Positions 24,201-35,026 of a DNA stretch of 64,000 nucleotides are shown piece by piece. The first letter of the stretch is position 1. Each line of letters begins with the position of its first letter. A program made the translations under genes and the position numbers. Source of the DNA: Amoeboaphelidium protococcarum (taxonomy: Eukaryota; Aphelidiomycota; Aphelidea); assembly GCA_023515745.1 (NCBI GenBank), contig JALECJ010000256.1:496001-560000 (forward strand), in the 5' to 3' direction. Under the pieces are notes generated by a model, which did not search any database, was not told the origin of the DNA, and worked only from the letters and a program-made list of their open reading frames with translations.

Positions 24201-24923
24201 GCTCTTCTCCAACAAATAGTTTATGATATTAGCTCCAATGATCGACTGCTTCCGATCAAACAACACCTGTACAAATTTACCGAATCGAGAAGAGTTGTTG
24301 TTTCTTACAGTCTTTGCATTACCAAAGCTCTCCAGCACAGTGTTTGCTTCCAAAATCTACTGCTCCACCCAAGACTATTGACCATCTCCAGCCTATGATG
24401 TTACCGCAGTCAAATACTGCAAAATCACCTTGGTAGACTCTGTTTTCCCGGAACCACTCTCACCTACATTTACATGAAGCGATGATTTAATATTTATAGG
24501 GACATCACATTGCAGCCTACCTGATATGATGATAGACTGATTCTACTAAAAATTGCGCACATTTGAGAAGGCAATCTCTGCAATCGCAAAAATGTGTGGA
24601 CTATTCTCACTAAGCAGTTTGCCTTGATACTTTGATATCAGATCCACTCCATAGATCTACAGTCTTTGGAATGGATTCAATGCAACTAGAATACTCCCAG
24701 TGTAAGTCTACAATCATACTCTCATAAGACATATTATAAGCTTCGAAAATAAAATGAATGGACTTACATAAATCAACTTTTGCTAATATCGCAAATTCAA
24801 GTTCTGCATCAAAGAGTCCTCTGACAACTCTGGCAGATGGATCATATCCTCCACGCTTTCTACAAATATTCTAGTGATTTTAAACTTTCTAAGGATACAA
24901 TGCTGGAACTTACCTTGAGCCAT
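18225..24923 (-). CDS. Myosin with two MyTH4-FERM tail modules
   Basis: Unconventional myosin of 2175 residues. Exons 24914-24923, 24768-24859, 24521-24707 and one 6.2-kb exon 18225-24463; introns 54, 60 and 57 bp, all ending TGTAG. Motor (about 1-665): P-loop [10 protein letters not shown] near 100, switch [11 protein letters not shown] near 154, relay/switch [17 protein letters not shown] near 374, HYVRCIKPN. Then several IQ-like helices to about 750, a proline run ([10 protein letters not shown]) near 798, an acidic linker, MyTH4 (about 1020-1180, [12 protein letters not shown]), FERM to about 1608, a Gln run, a second MyTH4 (about 1740-1860, [13 protein letters not shown]) and second FERM. 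Two MyTH4-FERM modules without SH3 suggest class XXII or VII/XV-like, working at filopodia or actin-rich protrusions. Class assignment is inferred. Confidence 0.93.
19791..19817 (-). repeat. Nine-codon TAA/TAG poly-Gln tract in myosin
   Basis: On the coding (minus) strand nine consecutive codons alternate TAA and TAG between a Glu and an Ala codon, so the whole glutamine run is written with reassigned stop codons. It lies in the low-complexity linker before the second MyTH4 domain, which also contains several more TAR codons. Confidence 0.9.
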
Positions 24924-25361
24924 TCTGCAGGACTAATTTAATTAGAAGTTTCACCACAAGTAGATGTTCAACAAAATTAAATCAGCTCAATTAAAGAAAG
25001 TAAAGAAACTCTGGAACAAATTTGAAACAAAAGCGAAAAAGATCAACATGGCTTGAAACAGAGATCGTTCTAGAACGTTATAAAATCAAGCCTTTCCCGG
25101 AACACGCGACATAATCACTTACATCTTACAATTCAAAGCTATTATTATTGGCCGCTGTTTCAACCGTATATTAAATTGATGAAAAATTCCATAAAACGCA
25201 GTTTTAGCCGCTAACAGTCAATCACGGTACTTATTTCTATTCATTATATTATTTCATTCGATTATTAAAATATCATACTCCAATTCATTCAAACATCTAT
25301 AACGCGTATTATACTTACTCTCTTCATATATATCGTTAAACCATATATTTTAAATATTCCA
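24924..25361. other. Myosin promoter / TEA-gene 3' flank
   Basis: About 440 AT-rich bases upstream of the myosin start and downstream of the TEA-domain stop, both genes on the minus strand. One ACGCGT near 25303. No open frame with a recognisable product. Confidence 0.4.
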
Positions 25362-26015
25362 TCAATGATGCTAGCTAATTTCTTACTCTGCTGCTTGGAG
25401 CAATAATTCTAAACCATCACATTGCTGTTTTCCGTCACTCTATTGATTCAATCGAAGTTTAGGTGCTGTGATCTAGAAACAATCAGTGCCAGTCTCAATA
25501 CTGACGAGAGAGTCCATGCACTATCTATAATAATTTTAACCAATTTACTTTCTGGGAGGTCGTGGAGAGTTCATCATGTCAGAATTGAAATCAAGATCAG
25601 GAGAATGGGCAAAGTTATCAACCATACCGTGATCGCTACAATCTTCGATATCAAAGTTGGCAGTCATCACTTGATCAGTTCCCGATACTGAGCGCGAAGA
25701 ACGTTGTTTACTCAATTTCTTAAGCAGAACTTGGATATGACTGGAGACTTGCTTTCTCGTTCTAACTTTGCCAGTTTTCTCAAATATATACAAGCTAATC
25801 AACTCGTTGCGACCATGCAGGTGTCCATCGGGGCCCATCAGCTTTGATCGCCCTGTATGAGGAAACTTGTGATATGCTTCCATGAAAACAGTCTCAACAT
25901 CAGCAGTCCATATGTCCGTCGCTGTTAGATTCTCAACTGATCGTATACTGGACAACAGTGGACTGCCCGGATCTCCTGATTCAATACTTGAGGTGAACGC
26001 TTGTGAATTGAGCAT
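25362..26015 (-). CDS. TEA/ATTS-domain transcription factor (TEAD/AbaA/TEC1 family)
   Basis: Single-exon frame of 217 residues from ATG 26013-26015 to TGA 25362-25364. Residues about 36-105 are a TEA DNA-binding domain: IWTADVETVFMEAYHKFP, HGRNELISLYIFEKTGK and the diagnostic recognition helix VRTRKQVSSHIQVL, nearly identical to human TEAD. TEA factors bind MCAT-type elements; in animals they pair with YAP/TAZ, in fungi they control development. The region after the TEA domain is short, acidic and Gln-rich and shows no YAP-binding beta-sandwich. Upstream sequence is open to a TGA near 26099 without another ATG, so a spliced 5' exon is possible. Confidence 0.88.
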
Positions 26016-26463
26016 TATTCGATTTAAACTTTCCACAGATGACGATGCAGAGCGGTGTATCGGAATCAAAAATAATATACGAATGGTGTTTGGTAATCAA
26101 TGCGATAAAATTCCGAATGCAAAAAGCTTCTTTTTAGTTGAGGGTCAGTTTACGTAACCAGGAATGTCTAATTATAGCAGTGGTTCCATCTCACTGAACA
26201 GAACATGTGTTATATGAGAAACAGAATGCACCATATGATCTCGCTCCTTGGAAACGAATAGTAGAAACACTCATATTTTCTCAGTCTTTCGCAATCACAA
26301 AACACAAAATCAGTTTCGTGTCAGCCAGTTGAAACAATCAATCGGCCGGTGTCAAAGTGACGTGTCAATGTCTACATTTATTGATGCCAGTCAGCATTTA
26401 TGACAACTTTACTCTTCAACATCAGCATAATCATTGTTAAATTTAAAATTCCTATCAATACAG
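26016..26463. other. Divergent promoter region, TEA factor / histone H1
   Basis: About 450 bases between two divergent nuclear genes. No protein-like frame or RNA gene recognised. Confidence 0.4.
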
Positions 26464-27029
26464 ATGGTTGAAGAGATTACGAAAGAGTAGCATCAACATA
26501 TTCATCCCACGTATCAGTAAGTTTGTTCTCATTGTCATTCTATACTCAGCAACAATGCACATATTTGTAGTCAAATGATAACACATTTGCTGAAGGAGAA
26601 GGCCAAAATGACGCGTCAATAGCTGCAAAAGGAGATGAAGGAGCATTATGATGTACCGGAAGGCTTTGAAAAGCATCTCCACAAAGTGCTGAGAGAGATG
26701 TTTGAAAAGGGTGATGTCAAGCATCCACCTGGTCGTCATCCTAACACGTATCAATTACCGAGAAAGACTCACAAGAAGGTAAGTTTATAATATTGACTGT
26801 GAGATAGTATTATATTGCTGTGTTTGTATTGTAGTCGGGAAAGATGAGATCAACTAATGAACATACAGTGTCTTCATCATCGAAACAACAAGAGAGGAAG
26901 AAAGTGGCCGCAGAGTAAGAGAATGGGAATTAAGTGGCGGCGGAATTTAAAGCGTCTGACCGTCAAGAGAACGACCAAAGTTCAAAGACAAAGTCACCGC
27001 GTAAATCCAGAGGGAAAGCTAAATAGTGA
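26464..27029 (+). CDS. H1: Linker histone H1
   Basis: Exons 26464-26516, 26571-26778 and 26835-27029, introns 54 and 56 bp (GTAAGT to TTGTAG), 151 residues. The winged-helix H1/H5 globular domain occupies about residues 13-86: HPTYHQMITHLLKEK, MTRQQLQKEMKEHYDV, FEKHLHKVLREMFEKGDV, matching H1 HPSYxxMI...FEKHLxxALKKGVEKGEL. The tail is Lys/Arg/Ser-rich (SSSKQQERKKVAAE, KTKSPRKSRGKAKQ) with an SPRK phosphorylation-type motif. Short for an animal H1, with almost no N-terminal tail. Linker histones bind DNA at the nucleosome entry/exit site and compact chromatin. Intron-containing, so probably polyadenylated. Confidence 0.9.
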
Positions 27030-27233
27030 ATCGCTTCAACTAGCTATGCACTTTTATTATATAGCAATATGCTTGTAATCACTTTATTGAAATAAATGTT
27101 TTAATTGCTTCTACATATAATAGTTTCTATTCGTTCCCTTTTAAAGCATTAATGATGCGCGCATACCATACCACTCCAAACAGAACTCCTGTTAATAAAA
27201 TTACATGCAATTTCTCAAAAAAGATAATCGAAA

Positions 27234-30200
27234 TCAGCGCAGTAATCTTTAGATCTTCTCCTTGTAGAACTCTCTAAATTTTGAGTCTGGAATCTCGTCC
27301 AATAGCATTCGCGCCTTTTCCAAATGTTTGAAAGCTTCTTGTGCCTTTAAAAGATCATTATTCCCATACAAATCCTTCTTGACGTAATGAACATCTGGCA
27401 AAGACTTCCAGAATATATTGACGCCAATTGATGGACTGCCACCGTCTGAAAGAGCGATGGTCTGATGGATCCAAAGAGATGGAATGTAAAGCACATCACC
27501 AGGTTCCAGAATCACAAACTTTGCATGCTTGACAGCTTCATTATAAAACCTGGGATACTTGTGCATATACTCTTTAGCATTTTAGACAAGTTCATCATTT
27601 AATGGCGTTACATGCGGCGCGTAGATGCCCGTTACTGGCGAACTGCTTGAATTCATACCCGGATCAATGTAAAGATTACTCATTTAAGATGGAGGGAAGA
27701 AAACCACCAGCTTGCGACCACTCAGCTGCATCAGAGCATTGTCCATAATGTCAAAATGAGGCCACATCTAAAGACCATCGGAACTAATACGCAATACTGA
27801 TGAAAAGTAATTAGGCAATTTCGAAATGTCCTCAAGAGTCATTGCGGCTGATACTTCTTGGTCTGACACAGCTGCTACTCCGATAAGCATTCTAATCAGC
27901 CAGGTGGGTAGCTAAACATCATTTGCCAGTCGAGGAAATTATTTAGCTAAACATGATGCCTATTTGCGCGGATTCTCTCCAATGGAGCGGAAATATCGAT
28001 GATCAGATGACGACTTACCGCCAGGAGTTTAAAAGATGTTATCCACAAACTGCGACCACGTACATACATCAAACTTGAAGTTCCTCTCCGGAGCAAATTA
28101 TAAAACTGAGGAGTCGCACGTGTGATAGCTTACTTTAGTATCATGAGACAGCAATGTATCTAGATAGTTTCGTGACCCAAACGCAGATTGACCGCAATTA
28201 TTCAACGCAGCTCTCGTGACAAATGGTATATCAAGATTGATATTCTCTTCCAATTGATACATATTACGGACTTGAGTATTAGCGTTAAGCCAAGGAACTC
28301 TGGTGGTCAAGTCGTTTAATGACACCTTTTGAGATTTCTCACAATAAGAGCCCATCGAAAAGCAGACTGCACCACCTCCAACGACAATAAATTCATTGCT
28401 GTCGTGGCGCGATTAAACAAGATCATGGCCAATTAAAAGTTTATCATAGGAAACACATATAGAATGTAAACTTTTGGCCTCAACATCCAGCAAAGCCATT
28501 TAGATATAATTAGGTCCAACACCATCTGTGATGACTCCCTACTGCATTCCGCCAACTACTAAAAAGATATCATCTTTCCAGTGAAACATCTTGTGCCCAA
28601 ATATGCCTTTAAAAGGACAAATAATATTAGAATTAGAGGATTACCAACTCTATAAATCAACAGATAACAGAGTCGTGTTGGAGCAGCCACGATTATCTAA
28701 ACCACCGAAAATGTAAAGATTACCGCCAACAATCGACATAGCACTAGAGTGCAGATGCGGAAGATTGCAGTCGATCTCAATATACTCATAGCTAAGCAAA
28801 TCTACCACATACAGTTTATTGCTAATGATACCATCAATCTATCTTCCACCATAGATTACCAGAACGTTACGTAAATCTCCATTGGAATCCGGCAATTTAT
28901 TATACGCGCAACAATGGCGATATAGTCCAGGTATGCCTAAATCGACTTGATTCACAGCATCAATAAAAGGAACGTGATTGTCATCAAACTTAATCACCAT
29001 CTTGACCAAACGATTAGATACAAAGTTTTCTCCTTGACGGCCACCATAAATAAAAAGATTGTCAGCATCATCAACAACCATGGTGTGATACATTAGTTTC
29101 TCCAACAAAGGATGCGTAAGTCTATGAACACTTTCACTATGGATTACCAGCATATCCTCACATCTTGAGCCACTCACTTTATCATAACCTCCATCAACAA
29201 CAATCCTACCATTTGACAACATGCATGCACTGTGACCCCATCGACTGATATCAGACTGTAATTCTAAAGGCAACTACTCAACAAGTACATTCTACCTTGC
29301 ATGATAATCAAAACTTTCTTGAGATTTCTATTCCAAGGAGGAAGACTTAAACACCAACTACTTCCATCCTTGCTAACTTTTACCAACTGCAATGAAATAA
29401 TGGGAACACTTTAGGAGCCATTCCTCATGCTCATCGAAGAATTCTAAATCATCCACACGCATACGCTCCTCCAATGATAATTCATCATTCCAAAACTGAT
29501 CCATTGTCAATAACTCGACACCGCTCCATCCACAATCGAGAAATCTCTTCTACTATTGTGATGCAGTTGGATAATCATAGATGGCGTGAATAGCAGCGTT
29601 CATCTTCACAAAATGACGCGTCATTACTTTACCAAATACATCATAAGGAAGTATCTGCTCGTACAATGCAAACCAGGAACGCTTAAAACTAGAAGCGAAA
29701 TAGGATATCACCTTATTAGCATCCAGAGTGGGAACGTAAGTCAAGACACACTCTGATATGATTAGGGTAGGAGCGTTGAATTAGAATGTACACTGCTAAC
29801 TCTATGCCAAGTAACTAAGTAATTTATCAAGCTTATCTAACTAAGTGAGATCACACCCGATGCAAAGATACTAATCCGAAGACAGCAATACACCACCGGT
29901 ACTTAATTTAACGTTGCCAAGCATAGATTTCAACTCAGGACTATCCATAATCATTTTAATCTTTTACTTGAGCAATCTCTTGAAATCAATATCAATATAT
30001 AGTGTAGATGATAGATGACCACGCTGTTCTTAACACAATGATGTTGATGACTGCGATAACATTTAGAAAAAAGTCGCGTCATAGCCACATCCTAGATTAA
30101 TAATTTGTCGTTACGCGTGTCCATTAGTCTCTTGCAAAAACCGCTCAATTACATGCCTCACTGCCTTGTGTCTGATGTAATATCCGCGATTAATAAGAGG

Positions 30201-30323
30201 TGCGCGCCTTGGAATCTTGACGTTAGATTTCTACGCTACAGCGGTCAGAAACTGATTGAATATCTTTCCATCCCGGTCATAATCATTAACGTAGCCAAGC
30301 TTGTACATGGACGCTTTGCTCAT
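27234..30323 (-). CDS. TYW4: TYW4/PPM2-LCMT2: methyltransferase-Kelch-JmjC fusion for wybutosine
   Basis: One frame of 1029 residues without introns. Residues 1-320: leucine-carboxyl-methyltransferase-like SAM domain with RRAPLINRGYYIRHKAVRH, INLGCGYDATFF and LIISECVLTY. Residues about 330-700: Kelch repeats (SRWGHSACMLSNGRIVVDGG, LFIYGGRQG). Residues about 740-1029: JmjC domain with WPHFDIMDN supplying the HxD iron ligands and YIPSLWIHQT the second His, as in TYW5. TYW4 performs the last methylation and methoxycarbonylation of wybutosine at position 37 of tRNA-Phe; a JmjC tail adds a hydroxylase known in TYW5 or in fused form. Start ATG 30321-30323 precedes the conserved block. Both enzyme sites look intact. 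Confidence 0.93.
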
Positions 30324-30628
30324 GATACTACTATTGTTCGTTGCCTAGACTGCCAAATCATTTTACCCTTTATCTTCACTCATTATATCGCGGTATTTTT
30401 TATCTTGATATATATATACTGAGCTAGATCAGATCCTCAATTGCAAACTCTTTATTCAATGACGCGCTTAGTTCTGTAAATTCTCTCTGGGACTATTTTG
30501 CTTGCGTGTTCTTGTACCCTCTACAGTACTTCAATGTGTACCTTCAACTTTTCTTTCTCAGGACAATTCGAGCGCGTCGTCGTCTCTTTTGTTTCTCCCG
30601 TTGGCTTCAATTGTTGAGGAAATAATTT
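30324..30628. other. Divergent promoter region, TYW4 / BRE1
   Basis: About 300 bases between divergent starts, with one ATTTTTTATC-like AT stretch and no recognisable gene. Confidence 0.4.
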
Positions 30629-32915
30629 ATGCAACTGGATAAAGAGATGAGTAAACGGCCCAAGACTGAAATGTAGTAGGATGACTCCACAGCTATGAAT
30701 AATCCTCTAGATGATGAGAATGTAAATCTTTATATTCATTTATTATTTTATAAATTACTTTTTGTGTTAGTGTAGTTTATTGAGCAATATGCCAAAGAAG
30801 CCATCTATCGGTAATTAGTACTGGCTCAGCGATAGAATGATGATCTTTAGCAGTCCATTGGCCGTCTGGATGAGGATAAATAGCAGTTATAGGAATAGTT
30901 GTCGCATGCTTATGCATTATACAAAACTGTATGGTTATTCATTCTATTTCACTCGTGTTAATATCTGATGATTGTATTATTTAATTCATTTGTAGGTGGA
31001 AAATGATTTGGATCTTTTGCTTAAACGCGTACCTGCCTTGAGCTCTGCTACCTCTCTGTCTAATGGTAGTCATGAAATGGATGTAGATTCTTCTTAATTA
31101 TCTGTAGACTCTGTGAATATCGTAATAGATTAAAAGTGGTCACAGCGATAGTCTGAATAGATTAAGCTGCTTATGAACAGATTGACTGATATTATCAATG
31201 ACAAGATTCCACTGAATGAATCTGCTGAAGATCTGTAGTAGTTAAAGTAGCTATAAGCTAGTTTGAAGGAGTATTAACAAAAATGTCATGATCTCAATTT
31301 AGAGAATCAAAGAGTGAATATGATGGCGTCCTAGTACGCAAGGTAGTAAGAGAAATGTCAAATGTAAATTGAAGAGTTACAGCTTGGCATTTCTAAGCTT
31401 CGTATGGATCTTGAAAGAGAGAAGAGTGCTACAGTTTAGCATTATAGATAAAGTGTTTTATAATCATCTGCATCTGCTTAGAGTTAATCAGAAGAATCTC
31501 CTGCAGTTAATCAATCTTAACCTCAGAGTTTAGAGATTAAAACTGGAGCGCTATCTGAAAATCTCTCTGATGATATTTTATAATATGTTTAAGTAAATGA
31601 GAAGTTGTAGACTGAAATTGGTCGTTTAAAAGCTATCCTGGATGTAAAGCATAAGGAATCAGAAGAGATGAATTGGTATCGTGACAAGTTGGAGAGGGAG
31701 ATTAGTCGGTTGTCTGGATAGATGGCGAGTATTCCTGAAGATGTCGTCACCTAGCATGGTGCATATTAGTAGATGTAGTAGGAGTTGAATTATTTTAAAT
31801 CTGAATATGAGAGTTTTGAATCTAGCATTAAAGAGATGAAGACTCAACTACAAGTATAAGAGGAGCAGTATAAGACTGATATTGAATAGCTCAAGTCTGA
31901 CGCGGAATCTCGTTAGACTACTTTGTAATCTGATTTGAAAAATCTCAACTCTGACCTTAATAGAATAAGGAATATCCGGGATAAACTCTAGAATTCTCTC
32001 ACATTGGAATAGACTAAATTGAAGTCTGAAGTTGAGGCTCGTAACGCATTGAAAGTGTAAATAGAGGCGTTGTAGAAGTAATTACAGTCACTGAAGGATG
32101 GCGTGGATGACAAGGAATTTTTTGATAAACAATAAAGCCAGCTTTCAGATATGACCGAGTTGATGTCAAAGAAGGATGAGTAAATTACCAAGATGATTTT
32201 GGATAAATCTAAAGTTGACTAGAAAATTGCAGCTCTTATACGCGAGAAGGATGCCAACTATAACAAGTCTATCGCTCTTAGTAAATAGGCACAGAAGTCG
32301 GTTGACTTGATTAAAAAGTTGGAAGCTGATAATTAGACTAAAGCTGAACTAATTGTCGCTCTTGAGAAGGAGATTTCAGAGTTGAAAGAGCTCTCGGCTG
32401 TTCATTAGAAGAAAGCGCAAGAGAGTTAGCTTCTCGTTGATGCTTTGTCTGCGCGGCAGGAGAAATTTGCGTCCACTCAGCATGATATCCAACTTTAGGT
32501 GGATGAGAAGGATAAGTTGATCAGTTAGCTCCGTAATTAAATTTCATTGAAAGACGAGAAAGTGGCAGAGCTATAAAATGATATTAATTAGCATTAACGG
32601 AGGATGAAGTCGTCATTTCTATCGCAGCTGTATGACTCAGGTTCCGGTGATGGTAAGTCATCCTCAGGTGGTAAGTAATCTACTCAAGGAGAATCAGTCG
32701 CCGTAGATAAAGATGAATTAGAAATGCTGCAAGGTTATAAAAAGATTGCCACGTGCTCCATATGCAATTTTAGACTCAAGAATATGACTCTGGCAAAGTG
32801 TATGCACTGCTTCTGTAACGAGTGTATTACACAGCGGCATGATTCTCGTTAGCGAAAATGTCCTCAGTGTGGTGTTGCTTTTGGATTGAATGACATGAAG
32901 CAGATTTACATTTGA
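30629..32915 (+). CDS. BRE1: BRE1-type E3 ubiquitin ligase for histone H2B
   Basis: Exons 30629-30721, 30776-30928 and 30996-32915 (introns 54 and 67 bp), 721 residues. Almost the entire protein is coiled coil, extremely rich in UAR-encoded Gln. The last 55 residues are a C3HC4 RING: ATCSICNFRLKNMTLAKC, HCFCNECI, then QRKCPQCGVAFGLNDMKQIYI, the hallmark BRE1/RNF20 ending (RKCPKCxxAFGxxDxxxIYI). BRE1 ubiquitinates H2B with Rad6 and supports H3K4/K79 methylation and transcription elongation. The RING ligands are complete. Length is close to yeast Bre1 (700). Exon 1 is tiny and polar. Confidence 0.93.
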
Positions 32916-33070
32916 TTCTTTTGTGCTGTTGTCGACAATTATTACATTGTGGAGGGTGAAGTACCATCTAGACTGAGTATAGTAGTAATACAATTTTGCA
33001 ATCATTTTCTGACTTTACTTGTTTTTGACTTTATCCACAATAGTTATCTACTATGATTTAGAATTTTAAA

Positions 33071-33337
33071 ATGCCCACTGATTAGGGACTGGAGAAGTGC
33101 AGCTTGTGTATAGTTGACTGTTCTAAGGGCCTGTGTAATTGTACTGAGTAGGACTGTCGAGTGTCACTATGTAAGAAGCGTCTACCTCTCTACCTTGGCA
33201 TCGAAAAGATGCTCTGGGATAATTTAGTTTGCTAAACAAAATCTATAGCTAGAGCTTTCAAGCGCGTTGAAGTTTATCGATTCAATTTCTGCGCATAAAC
33301 GTGTGATTTAATCGCTGTGACCGCTCACACTTTGTGA
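33071..33337 (+). CDS. Small cysteine-rich protein (tentative)
   Basis: An 88-residue open frame, ATG 33071 to TGA 33335-33337, 155 bases after BRE1. The first 40 residues hold seven cysteines (CSLCIVDCSKGLCNC, DCRVSLCKKR), which could bind zinc. UAR codons occur at four Gln positions. No signal peptide and no family match I can name. A chance frame of this length is possible since only TGA terminates, so confidence is low. Confidence 0.35.
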
Positions 33338-33848
33338 TGTATTTCGCCAAAGTGTATCACACCTTGTTTGATATGAGTATTTTCCGAGCGTAACGCGTTC
33401 TGCACTTATAATAGCTTTTAAACTATAGATGATTATCCAATATACTCGTAAATTATATCACCTCTCGCTTATAAAGCGTGGTCTCCAAATTTGCTTAAAA
33501 CCACTCAGTCAACCCGGCTCCTTTTAACCAACGCAGCGACTCATCACTTGACCGTCGAGCAGGTGGAGTGTTTCATATCTCCCCGAACTTTTGAGATGCT
33601 AATATCCGCCTAAACTTAATTGTCACACGAGTAGTTAGCCAGCCTACGCAGAAAGCATCACAAAAAATATGAAATCGGAGTGCCTACTTGTTGTATATAC
33701 TGAACACGTACGAGCATACAACTTTCATCCATTGTCAGCTTTGCCGTTTAGTCGAAGCGATCAACCGTGGAAGCTCTATTCGTTAGTTTGTGAAACTGTA
33801 CCTGTTAAACACACCCCAACTTGACCCCTTTTAATGTCAATACTTTAA
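33338..33848. other. Intergenic region before RCE1
   Basis: About 510 bases with an ACGCGT near 33411. The minus strand at about 33510-33530 resembles a tRNA A box (GACTGAGTGGTTTTAAG) but no B box or cloverleaf follows. No gene supported. Confidence 0.4.
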
Positions 33849-34828
33849 ATGAATGGCATTCTACATTGTTCATTGTTATCTGCGTTACTTGTATTGAATT
33901 TGTACATTTTAGTTCCTCGATCAATCAGGTGCTTGCATCGGGATGATTTACGTGTTGTGAGATATAGATTGCTCGCTGCACTGTTTACCTGTGTCTTATG
34001 TATCATATCTATCGCCTACCATGATGCTTATACCAGCATGAATTCCTACTTTATGAACACGCTTACAAGGCCGCAATAGCTGAGTCTGAATTTAAGAGCT
34101 GTATTCGTGGCGATCAGTCTTGTTCTAGGTCCTGTTATAGTGCAAATTCTTTACTATAGCTCGGTGGTGTAATACTTGAAGGCACAGATTGAATTTGAAT
34201 AATCTTGGCTCTTGATTTTGCGAAATTTTGTTATAGCTCCGACTGTAGAAGAGTTCATTTACAGAGTATGTATCACGTACCTGTTGCAACGTGATGGTTT
34301 TACCAATATGTAGATTATACTTCTTGCTCCTCAGTTCTTTGGATTTTGTAAGTTAGACTTCCTCCATACCAATATATCATGCATATGATGTGTCTCACCT
34401 CGTAAATGTGTGTAGCTCATCTTCACCACTTGTTTGGAAAGTTACGAGTCGCAAAGTCGCGTTCTGAAGCTATTAATGCAGTACTTGGTACTTTTTTGTA
34501 GTATGCTTATACATCTGTATTTGGAATGATTGCTTCGTAATTGTACTTGCGCACCTATTCATTCATAACAATTTGCGTCGTGCACTCCATATACAATATT
34601 ATCGGATTCCCTGATGTATACGGCGATTTAGTAAGTGAGCGAAAATAACGCGCTAGAAGTATGAATTTATCTTATGATTGATTCTGTGTATGATCCCTAA
34701 TGTAAGTTGTGTAGATTGGTCGTTGTATATTATGGGTGTTGTCGTATTTTCACTGTACATTTAACGTGTCTGACACTTTGTGCGAACGCTATGCGATTAC
34801 TGCGTTATCCTCTATGAGTACGTGTTGA
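33849..34828 (+). CDS. RCE1: RCE1-type CAAX prenyl protease
   Basis: Integral ER-membrane protease that removes the -aaX tripeptide from prenylated CAAX proteins such as Ras and Rho. Exons 33849-34347 and 34416-34630, then probably 34715-34828; introns 68 and 84 bp, both GTAAGT to GTGTAG; 275 residues. All three catalytic motifs of the ABI/CPBP family are seen: EEFIYR (about residue 134), FFGF(S)HLHHLFG, and VVHSIYNIIGFPD. Several hydrophobic helices lie before and between them. The last exon is uncertain: without the second splice the frame ends at TGA 34679-34681 after a short polar tail, and another frame in the last exon encodes a more typical terminal helix (YIMGVVVFSLYI). Confidence 0.85.
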
Positions 34829-35026
34829 AGATAATGATGATGATGACTATGATAATAATGAACAGAAAAAACTATATCCATATATTCTATATTTTTATTA
34901 AAGGTCTAATCCAGATTGTTTCACAAATATATAAATATAGAGTCATCATTATACCATCAGTATGTAATGTGAATGAGATTTAATTCACATAAAGTATCTT
35001 TGATCCGCATCCGCATCCACTTCCAC

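Noticed and set aside
33490-33535. Minus-strand tRNA-like A box GACTGAGTGGTTTTAAG
   Set aside because: No B box within 80 bases and no cloverleaf pairing.
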